DNA of 64,000 nucleotides, taken from the NCBI RefSeq assembly GCF_017583065.1, contig NZ_JAGEVL010000001.1:372001-436000 (forward strand), given 5' to 3'. A model generated the notes under the pieces. That model was not told the origin of the DNA. It did not search any database and was given only the letters and a program-made list of their open reading frames with translations. Positions 38,749-48,640 of the stretch are shown here, piece by piece; the first letter of the stretch is position 1, and the number at the start of each line of letters is the position of its first letter. A program made the translations under genes and the position numbers. This DNA comes from Staphylococcus shinii (GTDB lineage Bacteria; Bacillota; Bacilli; Staphylococcales; Staphylococcaceae).

Positions 38749-41550
38749 ATGAGCAACGAAAGTCAGGTTTCCGAGGCACCTGTAAATTTCGGAGCAAATC
38801 TTGGATATGTTTTAGATTTATATGATATATATCTAAATGATCCTAGTGCAGTTCCTGAAGATTTGCAAGTCCTTTTTAGTACAATTAAAAACGGTGAAGC
38901 AAACATCACAACAAATAATGAAGGTCAGAGTAACATAACTAAAGGGGATAGCACAATCAAACGTGTTATGCGCCTTATCGATAATATTCGTCAATATGGG
39001 CATTTGTTGGCAGATATTTATCCTGTTAATAGACCTGAAAGAGAAAATGTTCCCAAGTTAACAATCGAAGATTTTAATTTGGACAAAGAAACACTTGAAT
39101 CTATTTCAGCTGGAATTGTTTCTGACCATTTTAAAGACATCTATGATAATGCATACGAAGCAATTGTGCGTATGGAAAAGCGTTACAAAGGTCCAATTGC
39201 CTTTGAATACACACATATTAATAATAATAGAGAACGTGTATGGTTAAAACGTAGAATTGAAACTCCATACAAAGCAACATTAAATGATAATCAAAAAATT
39301 GAACTATTTAAAAACTTAGCCCACGTAGAAGGTTTTGAAAAATATTTACACAAAAACTTTGTTGGAGCTAAACGCTTCTCCATCGAAGGTGTAGATACTC
39401 TTGTGCCTATGCTACAACAAACATTAAGAATTGCGAGCGACGAAGGCATTCAAAATATCCAAATCGGTATGGCCCATCGTGGAAGATTAAATGTTTTAAC
39501 ACATGTTCTAGAAAAGCCATATGAAATGATGATTTCTGAATTTATGCACACAGATCCAATGAAATTCTTGCCTGAAGATGGCAGTTTAGAATTAACATCC
39601 GGTTGGTCTGGTGATGTTAAATATCATCTTGGCGGAGTGAAAACAACGCAATCATATGGTATTGAACAAAAAATCTCATTGGCAAACAACCCAAGTCATT
39701 TAGAAATCGTATCACCAGTAGTCCTTGGTAAAACACGTGCTAATCAAGATACAACTGATAAACCAGGCTCAATAACTACCGAATTTAAAAAATCTATGCC
39801 TATATTAATTCATGGTGACGCCGCTTATCCTGGTCAAGGTATTAACTTTGAAGCTATGAACTTAGGTAATTTAGATGGTTATTCAACAGGTGGTTCACTT
39901 CACATTATTACAAATAACCGTATTGGCTTTACAACCGAACCTCAAGACGGACGTTCTACAACATATTCTTCAGATGTTGCAAAAGGATATGACGTTCCAA
40001 TCATGCATGTAAATGCTGATAATGTTGAAGCAACAATTGAAGCAATTGAAATTGCTATGGCGTTCAGAAAAGAGTTCAATAAAGATGTAGTCATCGATTT
40101 AGTAGGTTATCGTCGATACGGACACAATGAAATGGATGAACCATCAATCACAAACCCACTACCATATCATGAAATACGTAAACATGAGTCAGTTGAAATC
40201 TTATACGGAAAACAACTTGTCAGCGAAAATATCATTTCAGAAGATGAAATGAATAATATCATTGACGATGTCCAAAAAACTTTAAGAGCTGCTCATGATA
40301 AAATTGATAAAAACGACAAAATGGACAACCCAGAAATGCAAAGACCTGAAAGTTTAGCTGAACCAATACAAAACGACGATTCTGAGTTAAGCTTTGAGCA
40401 ATTAAAAGAAATTAATGACGCAATGCTTACTTATCCTTCGAACTTCAATGTATTGAAAAAGCTAAATAAAGTGCTAGAGAAACGTAAGGAACCATTTGAA
40501 AGTGAAGATGGATTAGTTGACTGGGCTCAAGCAGAACAATTAGCTTTTGCAACTATCACTCAAAATGGAACACCAATACGTTTGACTGGTCAAGACAGTG
40601 AACGTGGCACATTCAGTCACCGTCACGCTGTGTTGCACGATCCAGAAACCGGCGAACAATATGTACCATTACACAACGTACCTGATCAAAAAGCAACCTT
40701 TGAAGTACGTAACTCTCCATTATCAGAAGCTGCAGTTGTAGGTTTTGAATATGGCTATAATGTGCAAAATAAATCATGTATGACAATTTGGGAAGCACAA
40801 TACGGGGACTTTTCAAATATGGCTCAAATGATTTTCGACAACTTCTTATTTAGTTCTCGCGCTAAATGGGGAGAACGTTCAGGATTAACTTTATTCTTGC
40901 CTCATTCATTTGAAGGTCAAGGTCCAGAACACTCATCTGCACGTTTAGAAAGATTTTTACAATTAGCTGGTGAAAATAATTCAACTATCGTTAATTTATC
41001 TAGTTCAAGCAACTACTTCCATTTATTACGTGCACAAGCAGCGAATTTAGGTACACAGTCTATGAGACCATTAGTGGTTATGTCACCTAAGAGCTTATTA
41101 CGTAATAAGACTGTTGCAGATCCTATAAGTAAATTCACTTCCGGTAAATTCGAACCAATTTTACCAGAAGATCACGATAAATCAGCAGTGAAAAAGGTTA
41201 TTTTAGCATCAGGTAAAATGTTTATTGATTTAAAAGAATATTTGGCAAAAAACCCAAAAGATTCTATTTTAATCGTAGCAGTAGAAAGACTTTATCCTTT
41301 CCCTGCCGATGAAATTAATGCATTATTAAACGAATTACCTAATTTAGAAAATGTAGCTTGGGTACAAGAAGAACCTAAGAACCAAGGTGCATGGTCATTC
41401 GTTTATCCTTATCTAAAAGAATTAACAACTGATAAATACGATTTAAGTTATCACGGTCGTATCCAACGTTCAGCTCCTGCTGAAGGTGATGGTGAAATTC
41501 ACAAACTCGTACAAAATATGATAATCGAACAAAGTACAAACATTAACTAG
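38749..41550 (+). CDS. sucA: 2-oxoglutarate dehydrogenase E1 component
   Basis: A 933-residue thiamine-diphosphate enzyme that decarboxylates 2-oxoglutarate in the TCA cycle. The N-terminal [27 protein letters not shown] docks to E2. [33 protein letters not shown] and [15 protein letters not shown] bind ThDP and metal; the C-terminal half holds the transketolase pyrimidine domain ([46 protein letters not shown]). The length is typical of the firmicute OdhA. Ribosome binding site GGAGGGTG. The E2 gene starts 13 bases later. Confidence 0.96.
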   Translation: MSNESQVSEAPVNFGANLGYVLDLYDIYLNDPSAVPEDLQVLFSTIKNGEANITTNNEGQSNITKGDSTIKRVMRLIDNIRQYGHLLADIYPVNRPERENVPKLTIEDFNLDKETLESISAGIVSDHFKDIYDNAYEAIVRMEKRYKGPIAFEYTHINNNRERVWLKRRIETPYKATLNDNQKIELFKNLAHVEGFEKYLHKNFVGAKRFSIEGVDTLVPMLQQTLRIASDEGIQNIQIGMAHRGRLNVLTHVLEKPYEMMISEFMHTDPMKFLPEDGSLELTSGWSGDVKYHLGGVKTTQSYGIEQKISLANNPSHLEIVSPVVLGKTRANQDTTDKPGSITTEFKKSMPILIHGDAAYPGQGINFEAMNLGNLDGYSTGGSLHIITNNRIGFTTEPQDGRSTTYSSDVAKGYDVPIMHVNADNVEATIEAIEIAMAFRKEFNKDVVIDLVGYRRYGHNEMDEPSITNPLPYHEIRKHESVEILYGKQLVSENIISEDEMNNIIDDVQKTLRAAHDKIDKNDKMDNPEMQRPESLAEPIQNDDSELSFEQLKEINDAMLTYPSNFNVLKKLNKVLEKRKEPFESEDGLVDWAQAEQLAFATITQNGTPIRLTGQDSERGTFSHRHAVLHDPETGEQYVPLHNVPDQKATFEVRNSPLSEAAVVGFEYGYNVQNKSCMTIWEAQYGDFSNMAQMIFDNFLFSSRAKWGERSGLTLFLPHSFEGQGPEHSSARLERFLQLAGENNSTIVNLSSSSNYFHLLRAQAANLGTQSMRPLVVMSPKSLLRNKTVADPISKFTSGKFEPILPEDHDKSAVKKVILASGKMFIDLKEYLAKNPKDSILIVAVERLYPFPADEINALLNELPNLENVAWVQEEPKNQGAWSFVYPYLKELTTDKYDLSYHGRIQRSAPAEGDGEIHKLVQNMIIEQSTNIN

Positions 41551-41563
41551 GGGGAAGTTAAGC

Positions 41564-42835
41564 ATGCCAGAGGTAAAAGTTCCAGAATTAGCAGAATCCA
41601 TAACAGAAGGTACCATTGCAGAATGGTTAAAACAAGTCGGTGATAGCGTAGATAAAGGTGAAGCTATTGTTGAATTAGAAACAGACAAAGTAAACGTTGA
41701 AGTTGTCTCAGAAGAAGCAGGCGTGCTTCAAGAATTATTAGCTGACGAAGGTGACACAGTAGAAGTTGGCCAAGCAATTGCAGTAGTTGGGGAAGGAAGC
41801 GGTAATAATACTTCCGAGTCATCAACAAAACAAGAAGATACTAAAGCAACTGACAATTCAAATAAAGAACAACAATCATCTGAATCATCTGAATCAACTG
41901 GAAGTAAATCAGAAGCGTCATCACAAGATAACGGACAACGAGTAAATGCTACACCATCTGCGCGTAAATACGCCCGTGAAAAAGGTATTGACTTATCTGA
42001 AGTATCACCATCTTCTAACGATGTGGTGAGAAAATCTCATGTTGATCAAAGTCAAAAACAATCAAATACTCAACAATCACAACCAGCTGCTAAAGAAGAA
42101 ACTAAAAAACCAGCGCAACAAAACCCATCAAAACCAGTTATTAGAGAAAAAATGTCTCGTCGTAAGAAAACAGCTGCCAAAAAATTATTAGAAGTATCTA
42201 ATAATACAGCTATGTTAACTACTTTTAACGAAATCGATATGACAAATGTTATGGACTTACGTAAACGTAAGAAAGAACAATTCATCAAAGACCATGATGG
42301 TACAAAACTTGGTTTCATGTCATTCTTTACAAAAGCAGCTGTAGCAGCGTTGAAAAAATATCCAGAAGTAAATGCTGAAATTGATGGCGATGACATGATT
42401 ACTAAACAATATTATGATATCGGGGTTGCAGTTTCTACAGAAGACGGTTTACTTGTACCATTTGTTAGAGATTGCGACAAGAAAAATTTTGCTGAAATTG
42501 AAGATGAAATTGGTAACTTAGCTAAAAAAGCGCGTGACAAAAAACTTGGTTTAGATGATATGGTTAACGGATCATTTACAATCACAAATGGCGGTATCTT
42601 TGGTTCAATGATGTCTACACCTATCATTAACGGTAGCCAAGCCGCAATTTTAGGTATGCATTCAATTATCACTCGTCCAATTGCTATCGATGCAGATACA
42701 ATTGAAAACCGTCCAATGATGTACATCGCTCTAAGCTATGACCACAGAATCATTGATGGTAAAGAAGCTGTAGGTTTCTTAAAAACAATTAAAGAATTAA
42801 TTGAAAATCCAGAAGATTTACTACTAGAATCTTAA
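41564..42835 (+). CDS. sucB: 2-oxoglutarate dehydrogenase E2 component (dihydrolipoyl succinyltransferase)
   Basis: A 423-residue multidomain acyltransferase. The lipoyl domain (1-78) has the lipoylated lysine in [12 protein letters not shown] Ser/Gln-rich linker leads to the peripheral subunit-binding domain ([21 protein letters not shown], about 127-147), then another linker and the catalytic domain with [16 protein letters not shown] (His and Asp of the active site). It forms the core of the complex and transfers succinyl to CoA. A terminator follows. Confidence 0.96.
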   Translation: MPEVKVPELAESITEGTIAEWLKQVGDSVDKGEAIVELETDKVNVEVVSEEAGVLQELLADEGDTVEVGQAIAVVGEGSGNNTSESSTKQEDTKATDNSNKEQQSSESSESTGSKSEASSQDNGQRVNATPSARKYAREKGIDLSEVSPSSNDVVRKSHVDQSQKQSNTQQSQPAAKEETKKPAQQNPSKPVIREKMSRRKKTAAKKLLEVSNNTAMLTTFNEIDMTNVMDLRKRKKEQFIKDHDGTKLGFMSFFTKAAVAALKKYPEVNAEIDGDDMITKQYYDIGVAVSTEDGLLVPFVRDCDKKNFAEIEDEIGNLAKKARDKKLGLDDMVNGSFTITNGGIFGSMMSTPIINGSQAAILGMHSIITRPIAIDADTIENRPMMYIALSYDHRIIDGKEAVGFLKTIKELIENPEDLLLES

Positions 42836-42866
42836 TCCACAACACAAAATAGTTTACTAACCCTAA

Positions 42867-42897
42867 TACAACGGCGTTTATCGTCGTTGTATTTTTA
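42867..42897 (+). terminator. Terminator after sucAB
   Basis: TACAACGGCG pairs with CGTCGTTGTA (one mismatch) around a short loop, followed by TTTTTATG. Confidence 0.75.
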
Positions 42898-43200
42898 TGT
42901 TTATATATAATTTAAAAAACACCTAATAAAAAACTATCAAAATTACATAGAGCCATATATTAAAAATGCATAGAAAACAAAAGGGAGTATCATATAAGCA
43001 TAATTTTCAAATTCATAGGGATCAAAGTCAGAAATACTAATATTACGTTCAAAAGGCCTTTAAAAAGCAAATTCTAAATATATAACACTTAGGAATTTAA
43101 AACAGACACTTTTGGAATTATAAAACATTCACAATATAAAATTGTTATTATGTAACGTAAGATATAGGTTTAAAATTATCTATAAAAAAGGAATGATTTT
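42898..43200. other. AT-rich intergenic stretch
   Basis: About 300 bases without a supported ORF, RNA or repeat. A TATAAAATTG segment and AAAAAGGAATG just before 43201 could serve the small membrane protein gene. The base composition is more AT-rich than the flanking core genes. Confidence 0.35.
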
Positions 43201-43383
43201 ATGACTTTTAAAAGCGCTTTGAAATTCGGTATCATTATGTCATTAGTCATGTGCACAGCATTTTATATTATCCCGCCACCTGAACACATTTTAGGGAAAA
43301 TAGTTTATTCATTAATTACTACATGCATAGGTTTATTACTAGTTTATTTTATAATAGGCAAAGAAAACATGAAAAAAAGATAA
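43201..43383 (+). CDS. Small membrane protein, unknown
   Basis: A 60-residue protein with two hydrophobic helices (about 8-25 and 33-53) separated by YIIPPPEHILGK, and a basic C-terminus KENMKKR. AAAAAGGA lies nine bases upstream of the ATG. I do not recognise the family. It could be an inner-membrane peptide or a remnant of a larger gene. No partner gene is evident. Confidence 0.55.
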   Translation: MTFKSALKFGIIMSLVMCTAFYIIPPPEHILGKIVYSLITTCIGLLLVYFIIGKENMKKR

Positions 43384-43436
43384 TACTGAAAGTTCATAAA
43401 CAAATTCTAAATCTAATATTTTATTATCTTTGTGTA

Positions 43437-43525
43437 ATAGTCAGCTCCATAGGGAAGCACACGAGCCCAAAAATAAAAGATAAGGAGACGCTCAACGAAA
43501 ACATGTACAAAAAACGGGCGATAAA
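43437..43525. repeat. Degenerate intergenic element, copy 1
   Basis: CTCCATAGGGAAGCACACGAGCC, shown here as two parts CTCCATAGGGAAGC and ACACGAGCC, aligns with CTCCAGCGGGAAGC and GAACTAGCC of copy 2 at 45727. The right parts, AAAACATGTACAAAAAAC and AAAACGCCCACAAAAACC, also align. Both copies are non-coding. Confidence 0.55.
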
Positions 43526-43530
43526 GTTAG

Positions 43531-43561
43531 AGGCAGTGACAATTAAATTGTCACTGCCTTA
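43531..43561. repeat. Hairpin with 13-base stem
   Basis: AGGCAGTGACAAT and ATTGTCACTGCCT are perfect inverted arms around a three-base loop. There is no T-run, so termination is doubtful; it may belong to the adjacent intergenic element. Confidence 0.6.
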
Positions 43562-43638
43562 ATGATGATAATGTAAGCAACTGACTTATAGCCGGACCGC
43601 ACAGTTCAGTTAAATCAAATATTTTTTGTTCCAATAAA

Positions 43639-43878
43639 TTAAAGAAATAAAGGATTTAATAAATAAAAAATCGCAATGATTAACAACATACATCCAACTA
43701 TTTTATTTTGCTTTTTAAAATAAATATAACTAAGTATAAATAAATTTACTGATAAAATAAACGTCGATACACCCTTACTAACATATATAAAATTAAAGAC
43801 TATTAAAACATTAAGGAAGATTGATATTAAAGACACAGACAATAATACTTTTTCAATTTTATTAAACCTTTGCTGCAT
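43639..43878 (-). CDS. Small membrane protein, unknown
   Basis: A 79-residue, mostly hydrophobic protein with three probable helices (about 10-32, 35-52, 57-77). AAGGGG lies eight bases upstream of its ATG on the minus strand. I do not recognise the family. Phe, Ile and Leu dominate, and loops carry few charges apart from KKQNK. Confidence 0.55.
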   Translation of the reverse strand: MQQRFNKIEKVLLSVSLISIFLNVLIVFNFIYVSKGVSTFILSVNLFILSYIYFKKQNKIVGCMLLIIAIFYLLNPLFL

Positions 43879-44364
43879 TTAAAAACCCCTTATTGTTAAA
43901 AAGTTTATCCCGAATCAAACATATTTAATGAGAATTAATATCCTCTAATAGTAATTCATTGCAACAGTAAGATAACAAAAAGGTTTGAATTTGTTAATAA
44001 ATTACCAACCAATTTCATAACTAAATAGCTATAACAATATAGCTATTTAGTTATGTTGATGTTACTCTGTATAGGTTAATAAATTGTATTTAGCGCTTAG
44101 AAATGAAAAGTCAGATAATCATAAGCATTATTTGCTTTATATAAGAATAATATCGTAGATATTAATATCAAACTATATTAATCAATACATATCTCTATAA
44201 GAAAATTGTATTGCGCATTGAATTGCAAAAACAGGAAAGTAGGGATAAAACGATGTATCATCATAAAACAAAATATATAACAATTTTAGAGCTTGACCTC
44301 ACACTAATTTTCAAACCAAGCTCTGCTATAACGAACCATCTAATAAAACGAGGAGTGTGCCGCT
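43879..44364. other. Intergenic region upstream of arsB
   Basis: Contains a large perfect inverted repeat (44016-44055) and a longer-looped inverted repeat close to arsB: AGAGCTTG (44287-44294) and CAAGCTCT (44316-44323). No ORF, and no arsR-like gene. The RBS for arsB is CGAGGAGTG. Confidence 0.5.
44016..44055. repeat. Perfect 18-base inverted repeat, four-base loop
   Basis: CATAACTAAATAGCTATA (44016-44033) and TATAGCTATTTAGTTATG (44038-44055) are exact inverted arms around ACAA. No T-run follows on either strand. Confidence 0.9.
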
Positions 44365-45654
44365 ATGACAATATTAGCAATTAGTATTTTTGTTATTACT
44401 TTAATTTTTGTTATTTGGCAACCAAAGGGCTTAGATATAGGCATATCTGCTTGTATTGGTGCGATTTTAGCAATAGTAACTGGTGTCGTTAGCTATGCTG
44501 ATGTAATAGAAGTTACAGGGATTGTTTGGAATGCGACATTAACGTTCGTTGCTATTATATTAATTTCACTGATTTTAGATGAAATTGGATTCTTTGAGTG
44601 GTCTGCTATACATATGGTTAAAGCTTCACATGGTAATGGATTAAAAATGTTTATCTATATCATGATATTAGGATCAATAGTTGCAGCATTTTTCGCAAAT
44701 GATGGAGCTGCCCTTATACTAACTCCTATAGTACTTGCTATGGTACGTCATTTAGGTTTTAGTAAGAAAGTGATTTTCCCGTTTGTCATTGCCAGTGGTT
44801 TCATTGCCGATACAACTTCTATACCACTTGTTGTGAGTAATTTGGTCAATATCGTTTCTGCAGATTATTTCAACATTGGATTTTTAGAGTACTTTTTAAG
44901 AATGTTTCTACCAAATATTTTTTCATTGCTAGCCAGTATAGTTGTACTTTGGCTATATTTTAAAAGTTCAATACCAAATAAATTCAATTCTGATAATTTA
45001 AAAGAACCGCATACGGCAATAAAGGATAAACGACTTTTCAAACTTTCATGGATAGTGCTTGCTATTTTAGTTATAGGCTATTTAATTAGTGAATTTATTG
45101 CCATACCGGTTTCAATTATTGCTGGTTTAGTAGCATTAATATTTATTATACTTGCTCGAAAATCAAAAGCAGTACACACAAAAAAAGTAATAAAAGAAGC
45201 ACCTTGGAACATCGTGGTATTCTCTATAGGAATGTATCTTGTTGTGTTTGGTCTCAAAAACGTAGGCATCACAATAATACTTGCTGATATTTTAACTCAT
45301 ATTTCAAGTTTTGGTTTGTTTAGTAGTATTATGGGGATGGGCTTTATAGCCGCTATATTATCTTCAATTATGAATAATTTGCCTACAGTTTTAATTGACG
45401 CACTCGCTATCAGTCAATCGAGCGCTACTGGTATAATTAAGGAAAGTATGATTTATGCCAATATAATAGGGTCAGATTTAGGGCCTAAAATAACACCAAT
45501 CGGGTCGTTAGCTACGTTATTGTGGCTTCATGTACTCACAAACAAAGGTGTAAAAATATCATGGGGTACTTACTTTAAAACAGGTATTATAATTACTTTA
45601 CCTGTTTTATTCTTCACACTTTTAGGTTTGTATCTAACTTACCTTGTTTTTTAA
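44365..45654 (+). CDS. arsB: ArsB arsenite/antimonite efflux permease
   Basis: A 429-residue membrane protein with about 12 helices, the length of the plasmid pI258 ArsB. Family segments include [62 protein letters not shown] and [15 protein letters not shown]. It exports As(III) and Sb(III) using the proton motive force. The usual partners arsR (repressor) and arsC (reductase) are not adjacent on either side, so control and arsenate resistance would have to come from elsewhere. Confidence 0.93.
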   Translation: MTILAISIFVITLIFVIWQPKGLDIGISACIGAILAIVTGVVSYADVIEVTGIVWNATLTFVAIILISLILDEIGFFEWSAIHMVKASHGNGLKMFIYIMILGSIVAAFFANDGAALILTPIVLAMVRHLGFSKKVIFPFVIASGFIADTTSIPLVVSNLVNIVSADYFNIGFLEYFLRMFLPNIFSLLASIVVLWLYFKSSIPNKFNSDNLKEPHTAIKDKRLFKLSWIVLAILVIGYLISEFIAIPVSIIAGLVALIFIILARKSKAVHTKKVIKEAPWNIVVFSIGMYLVVFGLKNVGITIILADILTHISSFGLFSSIMGMGFIAAILSSIMNNLPTVLIDALAISQSSATGIIKESMIYANIIGSDLGPKITPIGSLATLLWLHVLTNKGVKISWGTYFKTGIIITLPVLFFTLLGLYLTYLVF

Positions 45655-45714
45655 CCAACTGTCGCAATATTATTCTAATATCTTTCTTTAATTTTCAGTG
45701 TAAAATAGGCAATG

Positions 45715-45805
45715 ATTTGTTCCGACTCCAGCGGGAAGCGAACTAGCCGAACACTACATGTTAAGGCAGTGCCCGCGGAAAACGCCCACAAAAACCTGTC
45801 GACAG
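45715..45805. repeat. Degenerate intergenic element, copy 2
   Basis: GACTCCAGCGGGAAGC near 45726 through AAAACGCCCACAAAAACC near 45788 is GC-rich compared with its surroundings and aligns with copy 1 at 43437-43525. It looks like one of the dispersed non-coding elements known in staphylococcal genomes, but I cannot assign a named family. Confidence 0.55.
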
Positions 45806-45850
45806 CCTTTACTATACACTATATGTATGGTTTTTAATATTTTTGTTTTT

Positions 45851-45891
45851 AAAAAAGTGCCTACACATAAAATTGCGTAGGCACTTTTTGA
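45851..45891. terminator. Bidirectional terminator between arsB and the XRE-cupin gene
   Basis: AAAAAGTGCCTAC (45852-45864) pairs with GTAGGCACTTTTT (45877-45889). A- and T-runs serve both strands. Confidence 0.88.
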
Positions 45892-45892
45892 T

Positions 45893-46441
45893 TTAATAAT
45901 GAATGATCATGTTAAGTCTCAATGTTGAATCATGCTCATTTAAATATTTATGAAACAGGTTCCCATTAAATTTTATTGATTCATCCTTTTTTACAACAAC
46001 TCGTTCGTCGCCTAATACAAGCGTCAATGTCCCATCAAATACAGTAATATATTCATTTGCACTAGAGCCACGTGGTTCTCCATTCACGGTGCCCCCAGGC
46101 TCTATTATAACCATATGACTTTCAAACTTTTTAGCAATATCAAATTTGAAATAAGGGTAAATGCTATATTTATCTTCTGAAGATGTTAATGGTTGTATGT
46201 CATGAATTGTAATTTTTTTTACAAATTCCTCATTATCTTGTGTCAGTTCTGCAAAAGATACTTTTAGTCCGTTAGCAATTTTCCACAATGTAGTAATAGA
46301 TGGTATTGACTCTTTACGTTCTATTTGTCCTAACATCGTTTTGCTAACCTCTGTAAGGACTGATAAATACTCTAATGAATAACCATTTTGCTTTCTAAAT
46401 AATTTTAGATTTTCTGCGATAATATCATTGATTTCTTTCAT
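45893..46441 (-). CDS. XRE-family regulator with cupin domain
   Basis: A 182-residue transcription regulator. Residues 1-65 are an XRE helix-turn-helix (LKLFRKQNGYSLEYLSVLTEVSKTMLGQIERKESIPSITTLWKIA). Residues 105-180 are a small cupin (VIIEPGGTVNGEPRGSSANEYITVFDGTLTLVLGDERVVVKKDESIKFNGNLFHKYLNEH) that may sense a small ligand. The classical cupin metal histidines are mostly missing in the first motif. Targets are unknown; the divergent or neighbouring genes do not form an obvious pathway with it. Confidence 0.85.
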   Translation of the reverse strand: MKEINDIIAENLKLFRKQNGYSLEYLSVLTEVSKTMLGQIERKESIPSITTLWKIANGLKVSFAELTQDNEEFVKKITIHDIQPLTSSEDKYSIYPYFKFDIAKKFESHMVIIEPGGTVNGEPRGSSANEYITVFDGTLTLVLGDERVVVKKDESIKFNGNLFHKYLNEHDSTLRLNMIIHY

Positions 46442-46458
46442 TTAAAAACACCTCAACA

Positions 46459-46520
46459 TACAATATAACGTATAAAACCTACAATATAAAGTTTTGTTTA
46501 TCAACGTCTGTTCAGACGTT
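46459..46520. promoter_or_regulatory. Repeats upstream of the XRE-cupin gene
   Basis: TACAATATAA occurs at 46459 and 46480, 21 bases apart (two helical turns). Next to it is the inverted repeat AACGTCT-gttc-AGACGTT (46503-46520). They lie 18-80 bases upstream of the minus-strand gene and could be its operators. This is inference from spacing only. Confidence 0.35.
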
Positions 46521-46696
46521 ATAACGCATTAACAGGTAGGGGAGGTAGTGGATATTTGTGTATAAGCTGTCATAACAATGTTTTAAGATTTTTTGTAAAA
46601 TTACGTAACTCATACAAAACTTCGTACCATCTTAATATATTTTATTTAAAGTACAGCTTGCTATATTTATGAAATGTATTATATTTTTAAGTTTAC

Positions 46697-47575
46697 TTAA
46701 CCATTAGTTAAATGTTGTTGATAATAATTTTTAGGGCTACATCCATATATTGTTTTAAAACGTCTATAAAAATTCGAGTAATCACTAAAACCACATAAAA
46801 CTGCTACTTGTTGAGGGCTTTCTCCTTTTTTTAACATTCTTTGTGCATTTTGTAACCTTATTTGTAATAAATAGCGATATGGTGGATATCCTACTATTCG
46901 TGTAAAATACTGTGTTATTTTATAACGGCTAACATAGAATTTCCTTTCTAAGTCTTCTAGAGAAATCTGATCAGCATAGTGTAACTCCATATAGTCTAAT
47001 ACCTGTCTCACTAACTGCATTTGTGGATCATCGTCCATTTTTATTTCAGCATTTTCTATCGACACTCTGTTGAGGAGCACAAAAAATTGAGTCAACATTG
47101 ATTCTTCAGCAAGCTTCTTACCATATTTATTATTTTCTTGCTCATTCAAAAGACCTTGTAATAAATAATAAAGCTCACGCTTTTGTACTTCTGTTAACTG
47201 TAGTAAATGTTTAAAGTTAGGTGATTTGGTATCAAAACATTGCATTAAATTACATTCAGGAGTGGAAAGTGACTCTAATAACTGCGCATCGAACCTCAGA
47301 CCAATACGTTCAGCATGTCCATCCATCTGTTCATTCAACTGATGAAATTCGTACGGTGTTATTATCAACATGGAACCAACGTCTAATTGATATTGCTCTG
47401 CTTCAATCGTGTACAGCATATTTCCGGATAATGAAAAGAAAATTTCGTAATGGTCATGATAGTGTAGCTCATTGCCAAAGTGGCCATCACTAATTTTATG
47501 CCACACTGCATATTCTCCCTCGAATGGTAGTGAAATAGTATCAAATTTTAGTTTAAGTGTTTCATCGTCTAACAT
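46697..47575 (-). CDS. AraC-family regulator
   Basis: A 292-residue regulator with an N-terminal cupin-like sensor domain (residues 20-110: GNELHYHDHYEIFFSLSGNMLYTIEAEQ, LLIITPYEFHQLN) and two C-terminal helix-turn-helix motifs (about 185-290: ISLEDLERKFYVSRYKITQYFTRIVGYPPYRYLLQIRLQNAQRML, then VAVLCGFSDYSNFYRRFKTIYGCSPKNY). It is divergent from the isomerase/dehydrogenase genes at 47696 with a 120-base shared promoter region, so it very likely controls them in response to a sugar-like ligand. GGGAGG precedes its start. Confidence 0.88.
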   Translation of the reverse strand: MLDDETLKLKFDTISLPFEGEYAVWHKISDGHFGNELHYHDHYEIFFSLSGNMLYTIEAEQYQLDVGSMLIITPYEFHQLNEQMDGHAERIGLRFDAQLLESLSTPECNLMQCFDTKSPNFKHLLQLTEVQKRELYYLLQGLLNEQENNKYGKKLAEESMLTQFFVLLNRVSIENAEIKMDDDPQMQLVRQVLDYMELHYADQISLEDLERKFYVSRYKITQYFTRIVGYPPYRYLLQIRLQNAQRMLKKGESPQQVAVLCGFSDYSNFYRRFKTIYGCSPKNYYQQHLTNG

Positions 47576-47629
47576 TGATATGCCTCCCGCTCAAAATACA
47601 ATATTTTTATCTTTTTTTACAATGTTTAA

Positions 47630-47644
47630 AATTTTCTAATAATT
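47630..47644. promoter_or_regulatory. Possible CodY box in the AraC/isomerase divergent region
   Basis: AATTTTCTAATAATT matches the CodY consensus AATTTTCWGAAAATT at 13 of 15 positions. The region is AT-rich, so a chance match is likely enough to keep this low. Confidence 0.25.
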
Positions 47645-47695
47645 TATACTCACATTATAACACTTAAATTTGTTTATTATGAAAGGATGATTTAT

Positions 47696-48562
47696 ATGGT
47701 TAAACCACAAATTGGCGTACAGATGATGATGTTAAAGCAAAAAGTAGAAGAAGATGGCATCTACAATGTATTGCGAACGATTCATGAACTTGGGTACCAC
47801 GCTGTAGAGGTTTCACAAATAGAAATGACTGCTCATAACATTGCTGAAATGCAAAAAGCCATCGAAGACTTTGATATGAATATTGCAGCTATGTCATGTG
47901 GGGTAGAAGATATTTCGTCCGAACAAAAATATCCTGGTGACACTTTACAAAATGATTTTGAAAAGATTGTTGCGGATTGTAAGGCAGTTAACTGTAATAT
48001 TTTAAGAATTGGTATGTTGCCGATGAATTATATGGGCTCAAAGGACAGCATACTTAACTTTGCAAAAATTTGCGATGACTATGCACGACGACTAAAAGCG
48101 GAAGGCATTGATTTATATTATCATGCACATAATCTTGAATTTGTTCGCTATGACGGGCAATTTATGCTTGATCTAATGCGCGATAATACATCAAATCTAG
48201 GCTTCGAATTAGATGTGCACTGGATATGGAGAGCTGGGCTTAACCCTATAGACGTTATACCAAATTATGCACAACGTATTCGTGCAATCCATTTAAAAGA
48301 TTTTCGTGTAGGTGAAATAGATATGAATCAATATCCCGGCGAAGGTCATGAAAAGATATACTATATGCTACATATGATCACTCAATTTGCAGAACTAGGA
48401 GAAGGTACTTTACCACTAAAAGACATTATTGAAGTTGGGTTAGAAAGTGGTAGTGAATACTTCTTCGTAGAACAAGATGAACTGTATGGTGCCGACCCTT
48501 ATGATTGTTTAGTAACAAGCCGAGATCATTTATTCGAATTAGGTTATAAACATTGGTTCTAA
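47696..48562 (+). CDS. Sugar phosphate isomerase/epimerase-like TIM barrel
   Basis: A 288-residue AP-endonuclease-2/xylose-isomerase-like TIM barrel. Likely metal and substrate residues are in DLYYHAHNLEF, LGFELDVHWIWRAGLNP and IRAIHLKDFRVG. Members include IolE, sugar epimerases and lyases acting on keto-sugars, so the exact reaction is open. The start is ATG 47696, eight bases after AAAGGA; ATG 47687 is inside that site. It is the first gene after the AraC regulator. Confidence 0.85.
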   Translation: MVKPQIGVQMMMLKQKVEEDGIYNVLRTIHELGYHAVEVSQIEMTAHNIAEMQKAIEDFDMNIAAMSCGVEDISSEQKYPGDTLQNDFEKIVADCKAVNCNILRIGMLPMNYMGSKDSILNFAKICDDYARRLKAEGIDLYYHAHNLEFVRYDGQFMLDLMRDNTSNLGFELDVHWIWRAGLNPIDVIPNYAQRIRAIHLKDFRVGEIDMNQYPGEGHEKIYYMLHMITQFAELGEGTLPLKDIIEVGLESGSEYFFVEQDELYGADPYDCLVTSRDHLFELGYKHWF

Positions 48563-48587
48563 TATCTGATTACAATTACAGACAATA

Positions 48588-48601
48588 TGTAAGCGATTAC
48601 A
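48588..48601 (+). promoter_or_regulatory. CcpA cre site inside the isomerase/dehydrogenase locus
   Basis: TGTAAGCGATTACA fits TGWNANCGNTNWCA at every position and its ends are palindromic (TGTAA/TTACA). It lies in the 78-base gap between the first and second isomerase genes, so glucose could block expression of the downstream genes. Confidence 0.75.
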
Positions 48602-48640
48602 ATTATGTTCGTTAATTTTAAAACAAATGGAGGAAAATTC

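Noticed and set aside
42070..42396. 108-residue ORF antisense to sucB
   Set aside because: Shadow of the linker and catalytic region of sucB; no ribosome binding site.
43323..43562. 79-residue plus-strand ORF downstream of the small membrane gene
   Set aside because: It overlaps that gene out of frame, has no ribosome binding site, and crosses the degenerate intergenic element and a hairpin.
46442..46696. A small gene between the XRE-cupin and AraC regulators
   Set aside because: Only short frames without ribosome binding sites; a purine-rich GGTAGGGGAGGTAG near 46534 looks like a ribosome binding site but no ORF follows it.
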